Source: Lyophyllum atratum
Lineage: Eukaryota; Basidiomycota; Agaricomycetes; Agaricales; Lyophyllaceae
Reading direction: 5' to 3'
Length of the DNA stretch: 64,000 nt
Assembly: GCA_014905825.1 (NCBI GenBank)
Contig: JACGCN010000011.1
Span: 620,001-684,000 of the forward strand
In this document: in pieces, positions 30,634 to 42,688 of the stretch
How the letters are laid out: every line of letters begins with the position of its first letter
How positions within the stretch are numbered: the stretch's first letter is position 1
Translations under genes and position numbers: made by a program
The notes under the pieces: model-generated
The model's database searches: none
Seen by the model: only the letters and a program-made list of their open reading frames with translations
What the model was told of the DNA's origin: nothing

Positions 30634-32675
30634 TCAAGTGCGTACCAGCAGCGACCGGCGATGCGGTGAGAACAGACAAAGGGTTATGAAGGCACCAACT
30701 AAGAATCCAGTGACTAGGCACGAGGCGGTTTCTGCTATCGTTGGTGCCCTCCGCAGTATCCGTTTCCTCCGCGACTCGGGCAAATGGACCGGTGACTTGT
30801 CTTCATTAACGAATAGTGGGAAATGGAGCATCATGTCAAGCGCGAGGCACGCCTTGGGTGAACTTGGGGGAATGCTGAGTGACGGTGACGAAACCAGCTC
30901 GAGAGCGAGTGTTTCCGACTCCGTTTCTACTGGAGAAGGGGGTAAAGTAGTAGGGTTAGGCGGGCTAATCGGGTGTGATCGCTCAGACAGGAGAATCTTC
31001 TCCACCAGTGGCCTTGGAGATTCGGGCGCGATCGAGGATAGCGAGTCTTCTAGTGAAGACGACTCATCACTGTTCGAAAGCGATAGCTCCGAAGTAGAAT
31101 CGCTATCGACGGGTGATGGAGGCGCAGTGGCAGTCGCGCTGGCTGATATTTGGGTTGAAACATGAGGTTGGTAAGGCGAGAAGCTCGCGACCGCCGAGCG
31201 AATTGGAGAGGTTGGCGGAGTTATGGGGGTAATTACCGTATGAGGACCCGACATGGAGATGCCCGAGGGTGGGGCGAGGGCGAAGGGTGAGGGTGAAATA
31301 GGCATGACGGCAGGTCGTAATGGTGGAGGTATCAGGAGGGGAGACAATAGGTGTGCGTGCTTTCTCTTATCCCTTGCGGCAACTTCACTCTTATAGGTCT
31401 CGACAGCTTCCTCTGGCCCGAGCATCTCTTCTTGCACTTGTTTGACCTCCTTAAGTGCGCATTCTCCCTGCGTGTTTCGCACCTCCTCTGCGATAGCAAG
31501 TACCATCGCTCGGATGAGATTCCACAGTTCCGCGTGTTCCTGTGCCCACCACTGTCCAGGCCATTGGGCGATGGAAAAAGAAAGGGTGCATAACGTAGCA
31601 GTCGCTCTGTCAAAGTTTTCGGCGACGCAGCGATGGAACCAAGGCCGTAAAAACGACAGAGCAAGGCATACAGATCCTGCCGAAGTGTCATGCAATCGCG
31701 CCTCCGGAGTAGACTGTAGAAAGCGTGTCGACATTTCCTGGCAAAATTGCCGATAATTTCGTTTCTTTTCCGCATAGTCCCATCCAACCATCGCAAGGGT
31801 AGAACCTTTGATCGATTCGGATAGGCTTTGTCGCAGGAAATATGAAGGAAGCTTCTCGAGGAGAGAAATAAGAGGGATTGATGCGAAGACGGCTGCAGCT
31901 GGAATACACTCATGCACCAGTACAGACTGAGATTCCTGGGCGAATCGGTACCATTTCCAGTGCTCACTCCGCCGCCTATGCAGTTAAGAGTCAGTATGCC
32001 CCCATATCAGTTCAACTTTAAATGGCGTACTCTGTAGGAAGGCTATTTCGCAACAGCTGCACTGCGGTGACCGCTCTTCCAGAAAGGGCGGATGCATCAA
32101 TGACTGCGATCTCAACGTCCTTCTTGATGCCTACATGATACCGTCGGAGTGCTTCCCAGATGGACCAGATAAAGCTAAAGGATGTCGATATGTACGGGGA
32201 ACTCGATCTCGTCGTCCAGTCCATATGTTTAGCAACATCGGCGTAGGTCCCAGTATGGGGGCGAGAGTAGTTATCAGAATCGAATGGTGGTACCTTGATC
32301 TCTGCTGGAGAACGGGTATACCTCTCGTTGAATTTGGGTGCAACGAAGGATGGTTCGCTATCATCAGCGAAGGGAGATGGCTCCTTTGGAGTGTAGACGC
32401 GGAAGAGAAAATGATTATCTTTGACCAGGCTGCCGAAGTCGACATCTGTACCAAATCCATATTGGGGCAATGTCGCAGCTGCCGGGCTGCGATGATCGGA
32501 TGGCGAGACCATGACGGCGAGGGAAGTATCTGCGCAACAGGAGGTTTCCACCTTGTTCGGGTTTATATACCTGTGATCTTAGCAAGGCCTCGTGGAAGTC
32601 TGTCGCATTTGAAACATCGAATCCCACAGCTTTTCGAGGGAGGTGCGCAGGTGGGGCATGCTCGTTAAGTTCCAA
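30634..32675 (-). CDS. Ser/Pro-rich protein with C-terminal transmembrane segment, function unknown
   Basis: The start candidate is MELNEHAPPAHLPRKAVGFD at 32675. After an intron, the second exon contains SLVKDNHFLFRVYTPKEPSP, KHMDWTTRSSSPYISTSFSF and DVEIAVIDASALSGRA. Its pattern (FLFRVYTP, then a W-x-S-x-S segment and a DxS strand) resembles a fungal domain of unknown function of the DUF7587 type; this is tentative. The third exon starts near 31950 and has a helical region (WDYAEKKRNYRQFCQEMSTR, TQGECALKEVKQVQEEMLG). A long Ser/Pro/Thr-rich low-complexity stretch with an acidic Ser block follows, then a tail anchor (ETASCLVTGFLVGAFITLCL) with basic residues at the very end. Membrane location is inferred from that segment. 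Confidence 0.65.
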
Positions 32676-35600
32676 TTGGTTTCACTCACCTTTACCACGT
32701 GTAAACAACGAGGCCTGTCACCCAGAGGCACGAGGTTAAGTCAACGAGGTCCTAAAGGTGGGTGTCGAAGTAAGCAGATAAATAGCGGAAGTTGCCACCA
32801 TAATCGTCTATTAAACTGTAGCACATAGAATTCGACTTCAATTGCCTTTAGTACATACGAAAGCACGCAGCTTGTATTACCGAGTCCGTTTGAGGAGTAG
32901 CGGCAGGTTGAGAGACGCGGTACGAGTCAAACGTAGAGAATTCCATCCTGTCACATAGAGCAAGCTTCGCTGCCTGTAATTGAAATTAATACGAGGGGTA
33001 GTTTTGTGTTTATGGTGACCTTTGTACGGTGGAAGATGGCGGAGGAGAACGTTGTGTATGTTGTGAGCCGGGAGCAATTGGTTGGTGCGGCGGCGGCTGC
33101 GGCCCGAGCTACCTGACCAACAAACACTGTTTGTCAACGACCTCCCATCTTATCAAGCACCGATCACCAGCCACCGTGCCAACGGCTGACACTTGGATGC
33201 CAACATGCTAGTAGACCGGTGGCCGGTCCCCCAACTGCGGGCAAGCCCTCTACTTGAGGTGTTATCTGTTGAAGGACGGTTACGAGTCTAATGCCCACCC
33301 AACCCCACTTTACCTGTGCTATTGCCTTATTCCCTGTGGAGCGCTGCCATATCACGGTCTTTCCCCCACAAACCATCATAAACTAGCATGCTTCTATAAT
33401 CGATGCCCTATGATCTTCAGCAGCGACAACACAGGCCTCATATGCGTTGCATTACTACGAGTGCCATGATCACTCTGGGCCACTTGTCCAAGCGTTCTTA
33501 AAGCGCCCTTCCCGGAGGCGCTTGATCACTTTTTTGTGCTACGCGGAAATGTCATCCTTGGACAAGCCAGGCTAGTACCGCCAGACTGAAGGCCTTCTGT
33601 GCTTTGCAGAATTGCCGTCTGGCTCTCATGCCGGCGCGAAGATATCAGGGAGGAACGTATGACTGGTAGGAATGGACTTACTGCACCACCGACACGACCA
33701 AGATCAGGTGGACGACCTATTGCTGTGACTTCCCAGAGGCGACTATACTCGAGGTTGACTCGGTTATCCGATGATTGGGTTTTTCGGCTATATTCTCCAA
33801 ATCGAGTATCTGTATATCATGGGACAACCGTCAACTTTATATAGATTTTCACCGGCGGCCCGCAATGATTCAACGAAGACGATAATCGCTAGACAACCTC
33901 CCCTGCCCGAGGCCATCAGTCACGACAAGGGGGTTTTTGTGAATCTTCACAATGCGCCCTGTCTGCTGTACCAGCTGTCCCACTCCATGATGTCGACAAA
34001 CTTAGATGGTATCCGGGTCTGCAATTCATGCAATACTCCTTACGATGACCTCACGAAGGATGGGAGTGTAACAGTCCGATGGAGTCATCACTGAGGCTGG
34101 TCCATCTTGGGTAGATCTTGTCTCCCCGATCTACACGCTCCCTTGAATGCCAGCAGGGCATAATCTTCTCTGAGATCTTCGAATTTTCTTGGCAGTTCTA
34201 TGATCTCAATGCCGAACCCTGTTACCGTCGTTGCTCGCAGGTTCTATGTTGGGATCATGGCTGCGCAAATACCTTCGTAGCGCGGGACTTTCAATAGGCG
34301 TGGCGTTTATGCGGTGACCGACTATCGATTCCTTTGCTACTTCTGCTCCGTAGATCTATCGAAGAACGCATCTCAGTCAAGGTCCCCCGAATACAATCCT
34401 CGAGGTTTGCCAAGGATGGAGGTGACACTCTCATTGATCTTCTCGGACAAGCGTCATCTCGCATCGGCGGACGCATCCCTGGTTCTGTTCGGAAATTTCG
34501 AGTACTCTCGACCATACTCTATCTCCGCACCGCTACCGCGCTTGGCAAGATCCAGCATTTCCATCTCATCGTCAGGAAGATCTGTCAACGGATAGCGAAA
34601 TCGAACCCAACATTCGGCGCTCGCACTGTGGCGTCATTCTCAGCATTGCGCACGGCTTGACATTCATTTCCCAGAGATCGTTCCTCATGCACGTCGTTCG
34701 AAAGTTCGCGTGTGGGCACCTGTTCGCGGAAGATGTTGCACAGCTCGGATGGCCGATACCCGAGGCTTCAGTTGCTCTCTTCGATCTATACCGATGTTCC
34801 CCTGGTCAAAGCACTTTGCCTTAAATGAGGACTTCCATGTTATGATTCCTCTAACATGCCCACCGTTGAACGAACCGAACTTCTCCATATCGGAACATTC
34901 CAGAGAGCCTTTCACCCCTCGTCCTCGTCTCATGCCCACGTACTCTCCGACCCTGGATTTTTACCTCCTGCGGCACCTATCCTCGACATCTTCGACGCCC
35001 CAGTCAGACTCGGCGAGTGCCGTCTTTCCAACCACCATGACCCCCACTTCAAGTCGCCTAACCCGCACCACTCGCACCTGAATCCTGTTCTTCGTCCAAT
35101 ACCTACATCCCTCCCATCTCCTCTAGTCCTCGACGGCCCTGCGTGCCCCGGAAATCCCTCATTCACCCGACATCGATCGGCAGCTCCCAGTCGTTTGCAT
35201 CATGGGCCCTCGACCGCACCCCGGGCCCTCAACTTGTCGCAACCGCCTGTCGAGGTCTTGGACGGACCAGCGCGGATCACTCGCTGCGCAGCAAGACCCA
35301 GACCCATAAAACAGGCATGTTTCAGAGACCGTCTCATTTGAGCTTCGCTAATCATAATCTATCTTGTAGGCCCAATCGAGGCACCTTTTACTGCTGGGCA
35401 TTGTGGGTGCGGCGTGTGGCGCGATCAAAATGTCGAATGCAAGTGGAACTTAGGCGGAGCGCTCTCAGGTCGGTCCTTGGGCTTTGTGCTATCATCTGCC
35501 TTTTTAACGAATTGTCACGAAGGATGAAGGCAGGTTGAGTACAAGGCTGAATTGATGCAGCATTTGGAGGAAATGCATTGTAGCTCAACTTGTTTTTATT

Positions 35601-36460
35601 TTCTGACAATTGCTATACAGAGATTTGGATGGTTGAATGTGAGGTGAAGCCCTGTGACTGCATTCTGTGCTCCATATCGCTGTACCCTGTCAATTTTTGA
35701 TGCCTTGAAGCTAAAATCTTCAACGTTGATCGAAATCATCTCCAGACGGCTGTCAGGGTATCCCAAAGGAGAGAGGCGCTCTCGCGATTATCTGTTAGGG
35801 GTATGCACACGATGACGCTGCGCGCACTCGGGCTGGGAAATCCCTGTCGTTCCCCAATATATGCGCGGTCTTGAGGTAGACATTGCTGTAGAAACAAAAA
35901 ACATGATTGGGATTGCTAAAGCGCGTCCCAGGTAACGTCGAGAGCTTCGAGAGAACGCGCGACATGTTCTCGCGAGGGCACCGGGAAGTGTATTCGCGGG
36001 TTTTCCGAAAAACCATAGGTATCTTCGCCCTGAACGGTATCAGAGAATGTTGCTGAGGATTTCTTAAACTCGGCGGCCAGGCACTGGTACATCCTCGTCG
36101 AAAAAGGTTTGCCGGGCTGCTTTCTTCATAATTCGCAAAGACTGTACATATTCTCTCTCCATATTTATGCTGATCCAAACCACATCTGACGCAGGAGCTT
36201 GACAAGGCAGGTTGTGAAAGCGAGGACGGGGGTCATAGGATAACGCCTCCGATACCGTCGAGAAGGTCCTTTTTATTATGTAGGGCTGCACCCGAAAGGA
36301 CAGCAAAATCGGCGCATGAAAGAAGAGATCAGTATCTGAACTTCGGACGCCAAGGTCCCCTCCGCAATGACCTTCCCCTCCAATATCACCTCATCAGCCC
36401 CCAAAACGATTAATATGTACTATACAATACCAAGCATCAGCCTAACCCTACACTCACCTC
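32676..36460. other. 3.8-kb region without a recognisable gene
   Basis: Scattered short open frames on both strands. Examples are a basic frame at 34334-34660 (+), a Pro/His-rich frame at 34856-35341 (+) and frames at 35795-36306 (-) containing SDVVWISINMEREYVQSL. None could be joined into a protein with a known domain. The region probably holds decayed genes or a fast-evolving lineage-specific gene. Confidence 0.4.
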
Positions 36461-38160
36461 CTAACTCGGAGGCATAAACCAATGCGCACTAGGCCCCCCC
36501 ACCCGTCGCTCCAACACAACCTGCACCCGTCCTTTCGCAGATCTCCGACCCTACAACGCAAAAAGAGGAGGGGCCTGAAGTCAGCACGTGGCACCACCCA
36601 CCACATGGGATGACGTAGACGTACCGCCCAGATTCTCTTGTCGCTGACTATCCTATTGAGGGTGGGGACACCCTGCATCATGAGTAGGACGTTCTCTTGG
36701 TTCAGGGAGGGTCTAGGGCCGTGCGTGACGTGCGCGTCGCCGTCGATGAGGGTGCGCAGGCTTTTGGACTCGGATATGACGCCGGAGAACGTCATCTGCA
36801 TTGCATATATGCGGTCAGCCCGGAGGAGAAAAGAAGAAGAACGAGGGGAGGGGGGAGCGACGTACGATCTCCTTCATAGGCAGAGGCAGGCTAAGCACCT
36901 CCAACCCCGGACACTTCGCACATATCTCCTGAATGCTCTTCATCTCCACGATCGAGTCGACAAAGCTCAGTCTCTGCAGCGTCACAGCGTGGTTCACCAG
37001 CAGCTTCTTAATCAGCGGATGGCCCGCGCCGGGTTTGAGATCCGGGATCTTGAGTGCGACGGAGGTGAGTGCCGGGAAGCTGGATTTTATGAAGGTGAGG
37101 ACGGAGAAGAGGGTGGTGGTGGATGTGGGGTTGGCGGTTAGGCCGGAGCGGGCGTCTATGGCGAGGTGGCGGAGGTTTTCGAGGGAGGAGGAGGGGGTGA
37201 GATCGGGGGCTTGGGCGGTTTCCTGTTAAGAGATGTGATGTCATCAAGGGGGGGGATGTGGTGTTCGCTTACGGTCACGCTGAAGGCGAGGCTCTCGAGG
37301 AGGGGTGTATGCGACGTTAATTTTGGAATCTTCGTGTGGTCGATGTTGGGGCATCCTATGACGTGAAGGCCGAGCAATTGAGGAAGCTGACTTAACGTTG
37401 TGTCCAAAACTAGGAAGTTTAGATGCGTCGACATCTAATAGGAGACACGTTGTTTCGGCTGTTCGGTGGAATTGAAGAAGGACTTACGTAGAGGGTGAGA
37501 GTTGTCAGAGACCTCGCAATCGACTCAGTCCACCTGGGCAGTGCATCCATGACCTCCCACGAGCCATACTCAAGTGACAGCTTCTCGATCCTCCCAAGTT
37601 TCGTCAGGGCAGCCGCCTGACTCGTAGTGAGCCGTGCGCTCATTCGAATGTCCCGAAGACGTTCCTTTCCTGACAGCATTGGGAGGATGGCCGTTATCGT
37701 ATTGGGCGTGTACACGAATGAACGTAGGTTATCGCAGAGTTCGAGGGCGCGTGTGCATTCTCGGACGAAGTCTGGGTGGGCCTGGCTGTGGTGCAATATG
37801 GGAGTGGCACGTATATCTCGAGGTGGGGTGAGACTGGGGGTTCTTCCAAATAAATGAGGGGATGTAGGTACCGATATTCCGAACGTGGATGGCTAATTCG
37901 GGGCGTCCGACAATTGCCGCAAAGGATGTGGATACCTGTGATGAAATGAGTTATTCTGTGGTTGAAGAACGGCCGTAGACACGTACACTGGGATAACGCT
38001 TTGCATTATGGATGCGAAACGAAAGTGTTCGGTAGAGGCGGGGTATGACGCCGGCGACGAAGGACTTGCTGACAAGGGCGACTGCTGCGAGGTCGTTTCC
38101 TGATAGATGCGCGAATATCAGCTCTAACACATCCAGGTTCAGGCTATCTGCAGAGACCAT
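36461..38160 (-). CDS. F-box protein with leucine-rich repeats
   Basis: A probable substrate adaptor of an SCF ubiquitin ligase. The start is MVSADSLNLDVLELIFAHLS, and the F-box continues DLAAVALVSKSFVAGVIPRL. A short exon STSFAAIVGRPELAIHVRNI follows. LRR-type exons come next: LELCDNLRSFVYTP, LGRIEKLSLEYGSWEVMDAL, LPQLLGLHVIGCPNIDHTKI, TPLLESLAFSVT, SLENLRHLAIDARSG, LQRLSFVDSIVEMKSIQEIC and LEVLSLPLPMKEI. The last exons give LNQENVLLMMQGVPTLNRIV and a basic end reaching HWFMPPS, with the stop at 36461-36463. The exon order is consistent and no frame break is needed. Agaricomycetes carry large F-box families; the target is unknown. Confidence 0.82.
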
Positions 38161-38694
38161 GGAAGAACAATCTGAGCGGCACTTCGCGTCGATGCCAAAT
38201 GATGATTCGTGTTTTTGCTTGTTTCATCGCGATGATTTGCTCAAACAAGCTCACTCCGCGGCTCAAGCGCTCATAGCAGATCGTTCTGCAGGGTCGGAAG
38301 TGGCCATACAAATAATCTTTGGCGCACGGAGTCTGAGAAGCAGGTCAAGCTCGTCGAGATCGGCGGCGCTGTCTTCGCGTACAAGCCAATCCTGATTAAT
38401 GATTCCTTAGCCCCTTGCCTTGAAAAGCGTAACGTTCCTCCGCTCTCCGCGATGCAGCTTGGCGTCCACCCTGTCCTAGACTATAGACTATAACATATGT
38501 CTAGGACAGGACCCAGATTGCCTGCATAACAATCACGCATACCCTCACCCACTGGAAGACGCGCCCATCCGCCTGGAGGGCCAGGAGCTTGGAGTAAAAG
38601 AAAACATTTATCTGGGTTCCAAGGGGCAAAAATACATAGGTGATATGATATGAGCGGGACAACAAGCAGGAATGACATGTACATGTAAATACCA
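38161..38694. other. Intergenic, no gene seen
   Basis: Upstream of the F-box gene and downstream of the SUZ-domain gene. A short near-palindrome (GTCCTAGACTATAGACTATA...GTCTAGGAC) is at about 38473-38506. Confidence 0.5.
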
Positions 38695-39440
38695 TCATCT
38701 CGAATCCAATCGTCCAGCAGCTGTTTCATCACGCACCGGCGGTGGCTTTATCCTCTGCTCCCCGAAGCCCCTCGGTGGCGTCCTCCCGTCATTCGCTCCA
38801 GCAGGCCCTCGTGGATTTCTCACCACCGCCACTCCTTGGGAATTCTGCGGGTTTGGCCCTCTTCTCTCCCGTTTATCCTTCGAGCTCAGTGACTGTGATG
38901 ACGCATTCGCAGAAGCCGGTGGAGACTCTTCTCCCGCACCAAAGATTCTCTCTCGTGCAGCCTGATACCTCGCCTCGCGCTCTTTCAGGCTCTCTGTGGA
39001 CGTGGAGTTGGGCGGTGGCGTCGAGGGGTTTGAAGAGTTAGATGGGCGCTTGAGAATGCGCATTGTGTGTAAGAACGCGCCTGGCGGCGGGGATAAGACA
39101 GGGTGCGGGGACGTGGCTGAGGGAGCGATGATCAGGGCCGGCATAGGGTTAGGTGCTTTCGCATTTCTGAAAGGAGGTTAGGTCTAGCGTTGGTAAAGAC
39201 CTAAAAGAGAATATACGCACGCGTCTTCCCAGATGCGCTGATTGTCCTGCTCTGGCTCTTCAGCGTCATCGTCGTCCCAGTCGTCAGGCACAGGCTGCAC
39301 CGGGGCAGGCGGTCTGCGACTAGATGAGGACTGCGCCATATTCAGAACGTGAACATATTGACTTCTCAGGAGCTTACTGGAGGAGTAGGCAGGTCCCATG
39401 GATCAGAGGGCTGCTGGGACGGCGAGGCGGCTGCAGCCAT
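38695..39440 (-). CDS. SUZ-domain protein (SZRD1-like RNA-associated)
   Basis: A small protein with a SUZ motif, a conserved RNA-associated segment. Exon 1 from the ATG at 39440 gives MAAAASPSQQPSDPWDLPTP; after a 45-50-nt intron come SSSSRRPPAPVQPVP and the acidic DDWDDDDAEEPEQDNQRIWE. The last exon has PMPALIIAPSATSPHP, the SUZ core SLKEREARYQAARERIFG, and the SUZ-C-like VVRNPRGPAGANDGRTPPRG. It ends AAGRLDSR. Largely disordered and basic at the end. It shares a 133-bp promoter with DUG1. Confidence 0.82.
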
Positions 39441-39573
39441 GAACGGAGCTGAACAAGAGTGGTGACTGCGAGCGGGTCCGATCAGTATAGATCCTCACGT
39501 AAGCGCGATTAGATCTTGCCACAGTAGGCCTCTTCTCGGCCGGTTCTTCAATCCCTCCATCTCACCATCGACC
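39441..39573. promoter_or_regulatory. Shared divergent promoter SUZ gene / DUG1
   Basis: 133 bp between the two start codons. Confidence 0.55.
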
Positions 39574-41424
39574 ATGCCTGCTCCCACTGAATTCCTGGAC
39601 TTTGTGGACACTAACGCCGACGCTTTCATCCAGCGCCTCAGCGATGCAGTCGCCATCCCCAGGTCGATCCTTCCACATGCATCGAAAAGTACACCTCTGA
39701 TTCCCTCACAGCATAAGCGGAGACGCATCCCATCGCGGCGACGTCGTGAAGATGGCCGAATGGCTCAACGGACACCTCAAGGCCGTCGGCGTCGAGACGC
39801 AACTCGTCGATCTCGGCAAACACGTCATGGACGACGAGGAACTGGATCTCCCCCCCGCGATCCTCGGCCGGATCGGCAACGATCCCAAGAAGAAGACCGT
39901 ACTCGTGTACGGACACTTCGACGTCCAGCCCGCAAACAAGTCGGACGGGTGGGACACCGATCCATTCACACTCGTCATCCACGAGGATGGGCGGCTAATT
40001 GGTCGCGGCTCGTCGGACGACAAGGGTCCCGTGTTGGGCTGGCTCAATGTCCTGCAGTACCACTTCCAGAACGGCAAGGAGCTGCCTGTGAACCTGCGAT
40101 GCTGCTTTGAGGGTATGGAGGAGAGCGGGAGCGAGGGTCTCGATGATCTCGTCAAGAAAGAGTCTCAACCCGGAGGCTGGTTCGATGGTGTTGATTGCGT
40201 CTGCATCGTGCGTCTCCCGTCTCCCGTTTCTCGAGCAAACATAAGTTCTTATCCGTGAACACAGTCCGACAACTACTGGCTGAACACGCGCACCCCCGTG
40301 CTGACATACGGTCTCCGCGGACTCGCCTACTTCAAAGCGACCATCTCCGGCCCCGCACGCGACCTGCACTCGGGGGTCTTCGGTCGCACGGTGCACGAGC
40401 CCATGACCGACCTCATCACCCTAATGAGCAAGCTCGTCGACGGGCAGGGGAAAATCCTTGTCCCCGGCGTCGACGAGATGGTCGAGCCTCCCACAGACAG
40501 CGAGCGGTACGCTTCCTTCCCTCTCTCCTCCCCTTATTCACACCTAACCGATCGTGCGCAGAGCCATTTACGAGCGCCTCGACTACTCGATCGCAGACGT
40601 GGAGCAGTCTGCGGGCGCGGAGATCGCTATCTCCTCAGAGAAGGTCGACGTCCTGATGGGCCGCATGCGCTACCCCAGTCTTTCCCTCCATGGCATCGAA
40701 GGCGCCTTCAGCGGCGTCGGCGCCAAGACTGTCATCCCCGCCAAAGTCTCCGGCAAGTTCAGCATCCGGTTCGTAGTCGCTGTCTCGGTCTTCCCTACTT
40801 TTTATCATCAGGCTGACGACGGCTCATAGTCTCGTGCCCCCGCAGACCCCGGATCTCGTCCAGCCGCTCGTCGAGCAGTACCTTGCGGAAGAGTTCGCGA
40901 AGCTCGGCAGCAAGAACAAGTTCCACATCGAGCTTCTTCATGGCGGTAAGCCTTGGGTCGCGGATCACACGCACTGGAACTTCGAGGCTGCTAAGGTGGC
41001 TACCCGGGTACGCCTTCCACCCTCCTCCTTCCTATTTTCTTTTCCAACAAAGGCCCTGCTAATTCCATGTTTTGGCGCCAACAGGCGGTGTACCAGCAAG
41101 AGCCGGACTTGACGCGCGAGGGCGGGTCGATCCCTGTCACGCTAACGTTCGCGGAGTCTTTAGGTGTGAACGTACTGCTCCTTCCCATGGGCAGGGGAGA
41201 CGACGGCGCGCAGTAAGCCTCCGCATTCCCTTCCTGTTCGGTTATCGCGTACTGATTCGTTGATTGATAAAGCTCTACGAACGAGAAGCTTGACAGGTCG
41301 AACTTCATTCAGGGCGTAAGTCGCTTCTGTTCTTCACTTCGGAGGCAGGATACTGATATATATATGGAAATAGACGAAGCTCCTTGGTACCTACTTGTAT
41401 GAGCTTGCTGCACTCGCCGTATGA
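39574..41424 (+). CDS. DUG1: Cys-Gly metallodipeptidase DUG1 (M20 family, CNDP-like)
   Basis: A cytosolic di-zinc peptidase that hydrolyses Cys-Gly and completes glutathione breakdown. The start is [20 protein letters not shown]. Metal and active-site blocks are present: [12 protein letters not shown] (zinc His), [16 protein letters not shown] (bridging Asp), [16 protein letters not shown] (catalytic and zinc Glu), VDCVCISDNYWL (zinc Asp) and DDGAHSTNEKLD (zinc His). The dimerisation lid includes [20 protein letters not shown] and [20 protein letters not shown]. At least six short introns join in frame. The C terminus [16 protein letters not shown] stops at 41422-41424. Length is as expected (about 475 residues). 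Confidence 0.93.
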
Positions 41425-41830
41425 GAAAGGTTTTGGGGAGGCAAAACGAAGGACAAGCTTGAGGAAGAATTGGACTTGTATCATGTGTGTATGTGTATAT
41501 CCGGTGTGTGAAGTGGTCCGTTGGGTTCCTCGGGCGTCTCGGCGTGTGCAAGTTTATTGGTATAAATATATGTTCTTGGGGTGTGGATGTATAGGTGTTC
41601 TTGGGAGATTATCGGATGTAAGGGAGTGGATTAATGACCTCGTGGAACATGGACCGTCTCGCTCTGCAAGGGTACCACACCTTTAACCTCGAAGACCAGG
41701 TGCAACGTATCTACCCGTTCCGACCAGCTGGTAATACCACGCTCTGTTCTTATTATCTCAAGAATCAACATTTTGCTGCCGCAAACCACTACCCCTGAAT
41801 TGGATTGCTTCGAGGGGTGGTTATTCTGTC

Positions 41831-41912
41831 GGGGGCATAGCTCAGTTGGGAGAGCAGCAGACTGAAGTGTGCAACATTCTGAAGGTCCCGCGTTCAATCC
41901 GCGGTGCCCCCA
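41831..41912 (+). tRNA. tRNA-Phe (GAA) with a short intron
   Basis: The acceptor arm GGGGGCA pairs with TGCCCCC, with discriminator A at 41912. The D arm is GCTC-AGTTGGGA-GAGC. The anticodon loop begins CTGAAG, giving anticodon GAA. The T arm CCGCG-TTCAATC-CGCGG is perfect. The span is 82 nt, so about 9 nt (TGTGCAACA or a shift of it) are an intron right after the base following the anticodon, the normal eukaryotic position. The outer anticodon-stem pair appears as G-A. Confidence 0.92.
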
Positions 41913-41932
41913 TCGTATTCAATAAATGACGC

Positions 41933-41936
41933 TTTT
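41933..41936 (+). terminator. Probable Pol III terminator of tRNA-Phe
   Basis: The first TTTT run 20 nt after the tRNA 3' end; a longer T run follows at 41941. Confidence 0.6.
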
Positions 41937-42120
41937 GAGATTTTTATTTTATGAGCTTGAGTCGTCTCAGCCACATAGCTGTAGCCTGTTATCCACGTAC
42001 ACATTTTGCACAAGAAGCCCTTCCAGTTCCTCAGCTGTCAATTGCAGTGCACTAATGCTGTTTGTGGTATGGTAGGACTCGGCACGCGGAAATTATCACT
42101 AATGGTAATCAATTACATAA

Positions 42121-42363
42121 CTAGTTGTCGCCGTGGTCGGCGCCTAAAACCTTGCACCGAATGACAAGTTTCCCAGTGCTTTTTTTTGCGGCGAGTCTGA
42201 ATTTGAAATCGTTAGCGGGCGCGCCGGTTGGGAAGCAATGGTAAAGACAGCCAAACAAAGCGACGTGCACGTGGTGTACGTTGATGAAGTCTTCACCAGC
42301 ACCCCACTTCACGTTCGTCGTGTCACTGCGGGGTGGCACCAAGGCGTAGAGATCTCCGTGCAA
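42121..42363 (-). CDS. Small hypothetical ORF
   Basis: An 80-codon frame with ATG: MHGDLYALVPPRSDTTNVKW, ending LVIRCKVLGADHGDN. Composition is plausible for coding, but no family is recognised. It lies on the same strand as, and beyond, the accessory gene at 43141-44374, on the other side of hairpin H2. It may be a remnant outside the Helitron. Confidence 0.3.
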   Translation of the reverse strand: MHGDLYALVPPRSDTTNVKWGAGEDFINVHHVHVALFGCLYHCFPTGAPANDFKFRLAAKKSTGKLVIRCKVLGADHGDN

Positions 42364-42636
42364 GTAGCGGCGTTCTCAATGATGTCGGATGCCATCCCAA
42401 AGGCAGCGTAGAGTTCCATTGATATCTGCTCCATTTATTCCACCCTCAGCCTGCCGTGCCAGCGGCTACCACACGCTGGAAACGGTGAGCCACATCATAT
42501 CGACTCCTACGGTGCGTTTTCTGTTGCTTCTGTTTTCGTCCTACTCATGTGTTGGTGCATAGCTCCTGCGTTCATTAACGGGTGTGTCGAGGCTCACTTC
42601 GTGGTGAGCTCACCCTTTATGACATGCGTGGGAACA

Positions 42637-42688
42637 ATGACGTGTCTCAAACGCGCAAATTCCATTTGCGCGCATCCACACACGTCAT
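42637..42688. repeat. 52-nt hairpin H2 near the left side of Helitron 2
   Basis: The outer arms are ATGACGTGT and ACACGTCAT; the inner arms are CGCGCAAAT and ATTTGCGCG. On the minus strand it reads like H1 (5252-5303), including AGACACGTCAT and a following TTCCCAC. By hand count about 41 of 52 positions agree with H1 in that orientation. Confidence 0.75.

Noticed and set aside
34856..35341. Pro/His-rich frame as a gene
   Set aside because: No start context, splice partners or homology; composition alone explains the open frame.
36638..37141. Plus-strand 167-codon frame over the F-box gene
   Set aside because: Antisense to LRR exons of the F-box protein, which splice cleanly.
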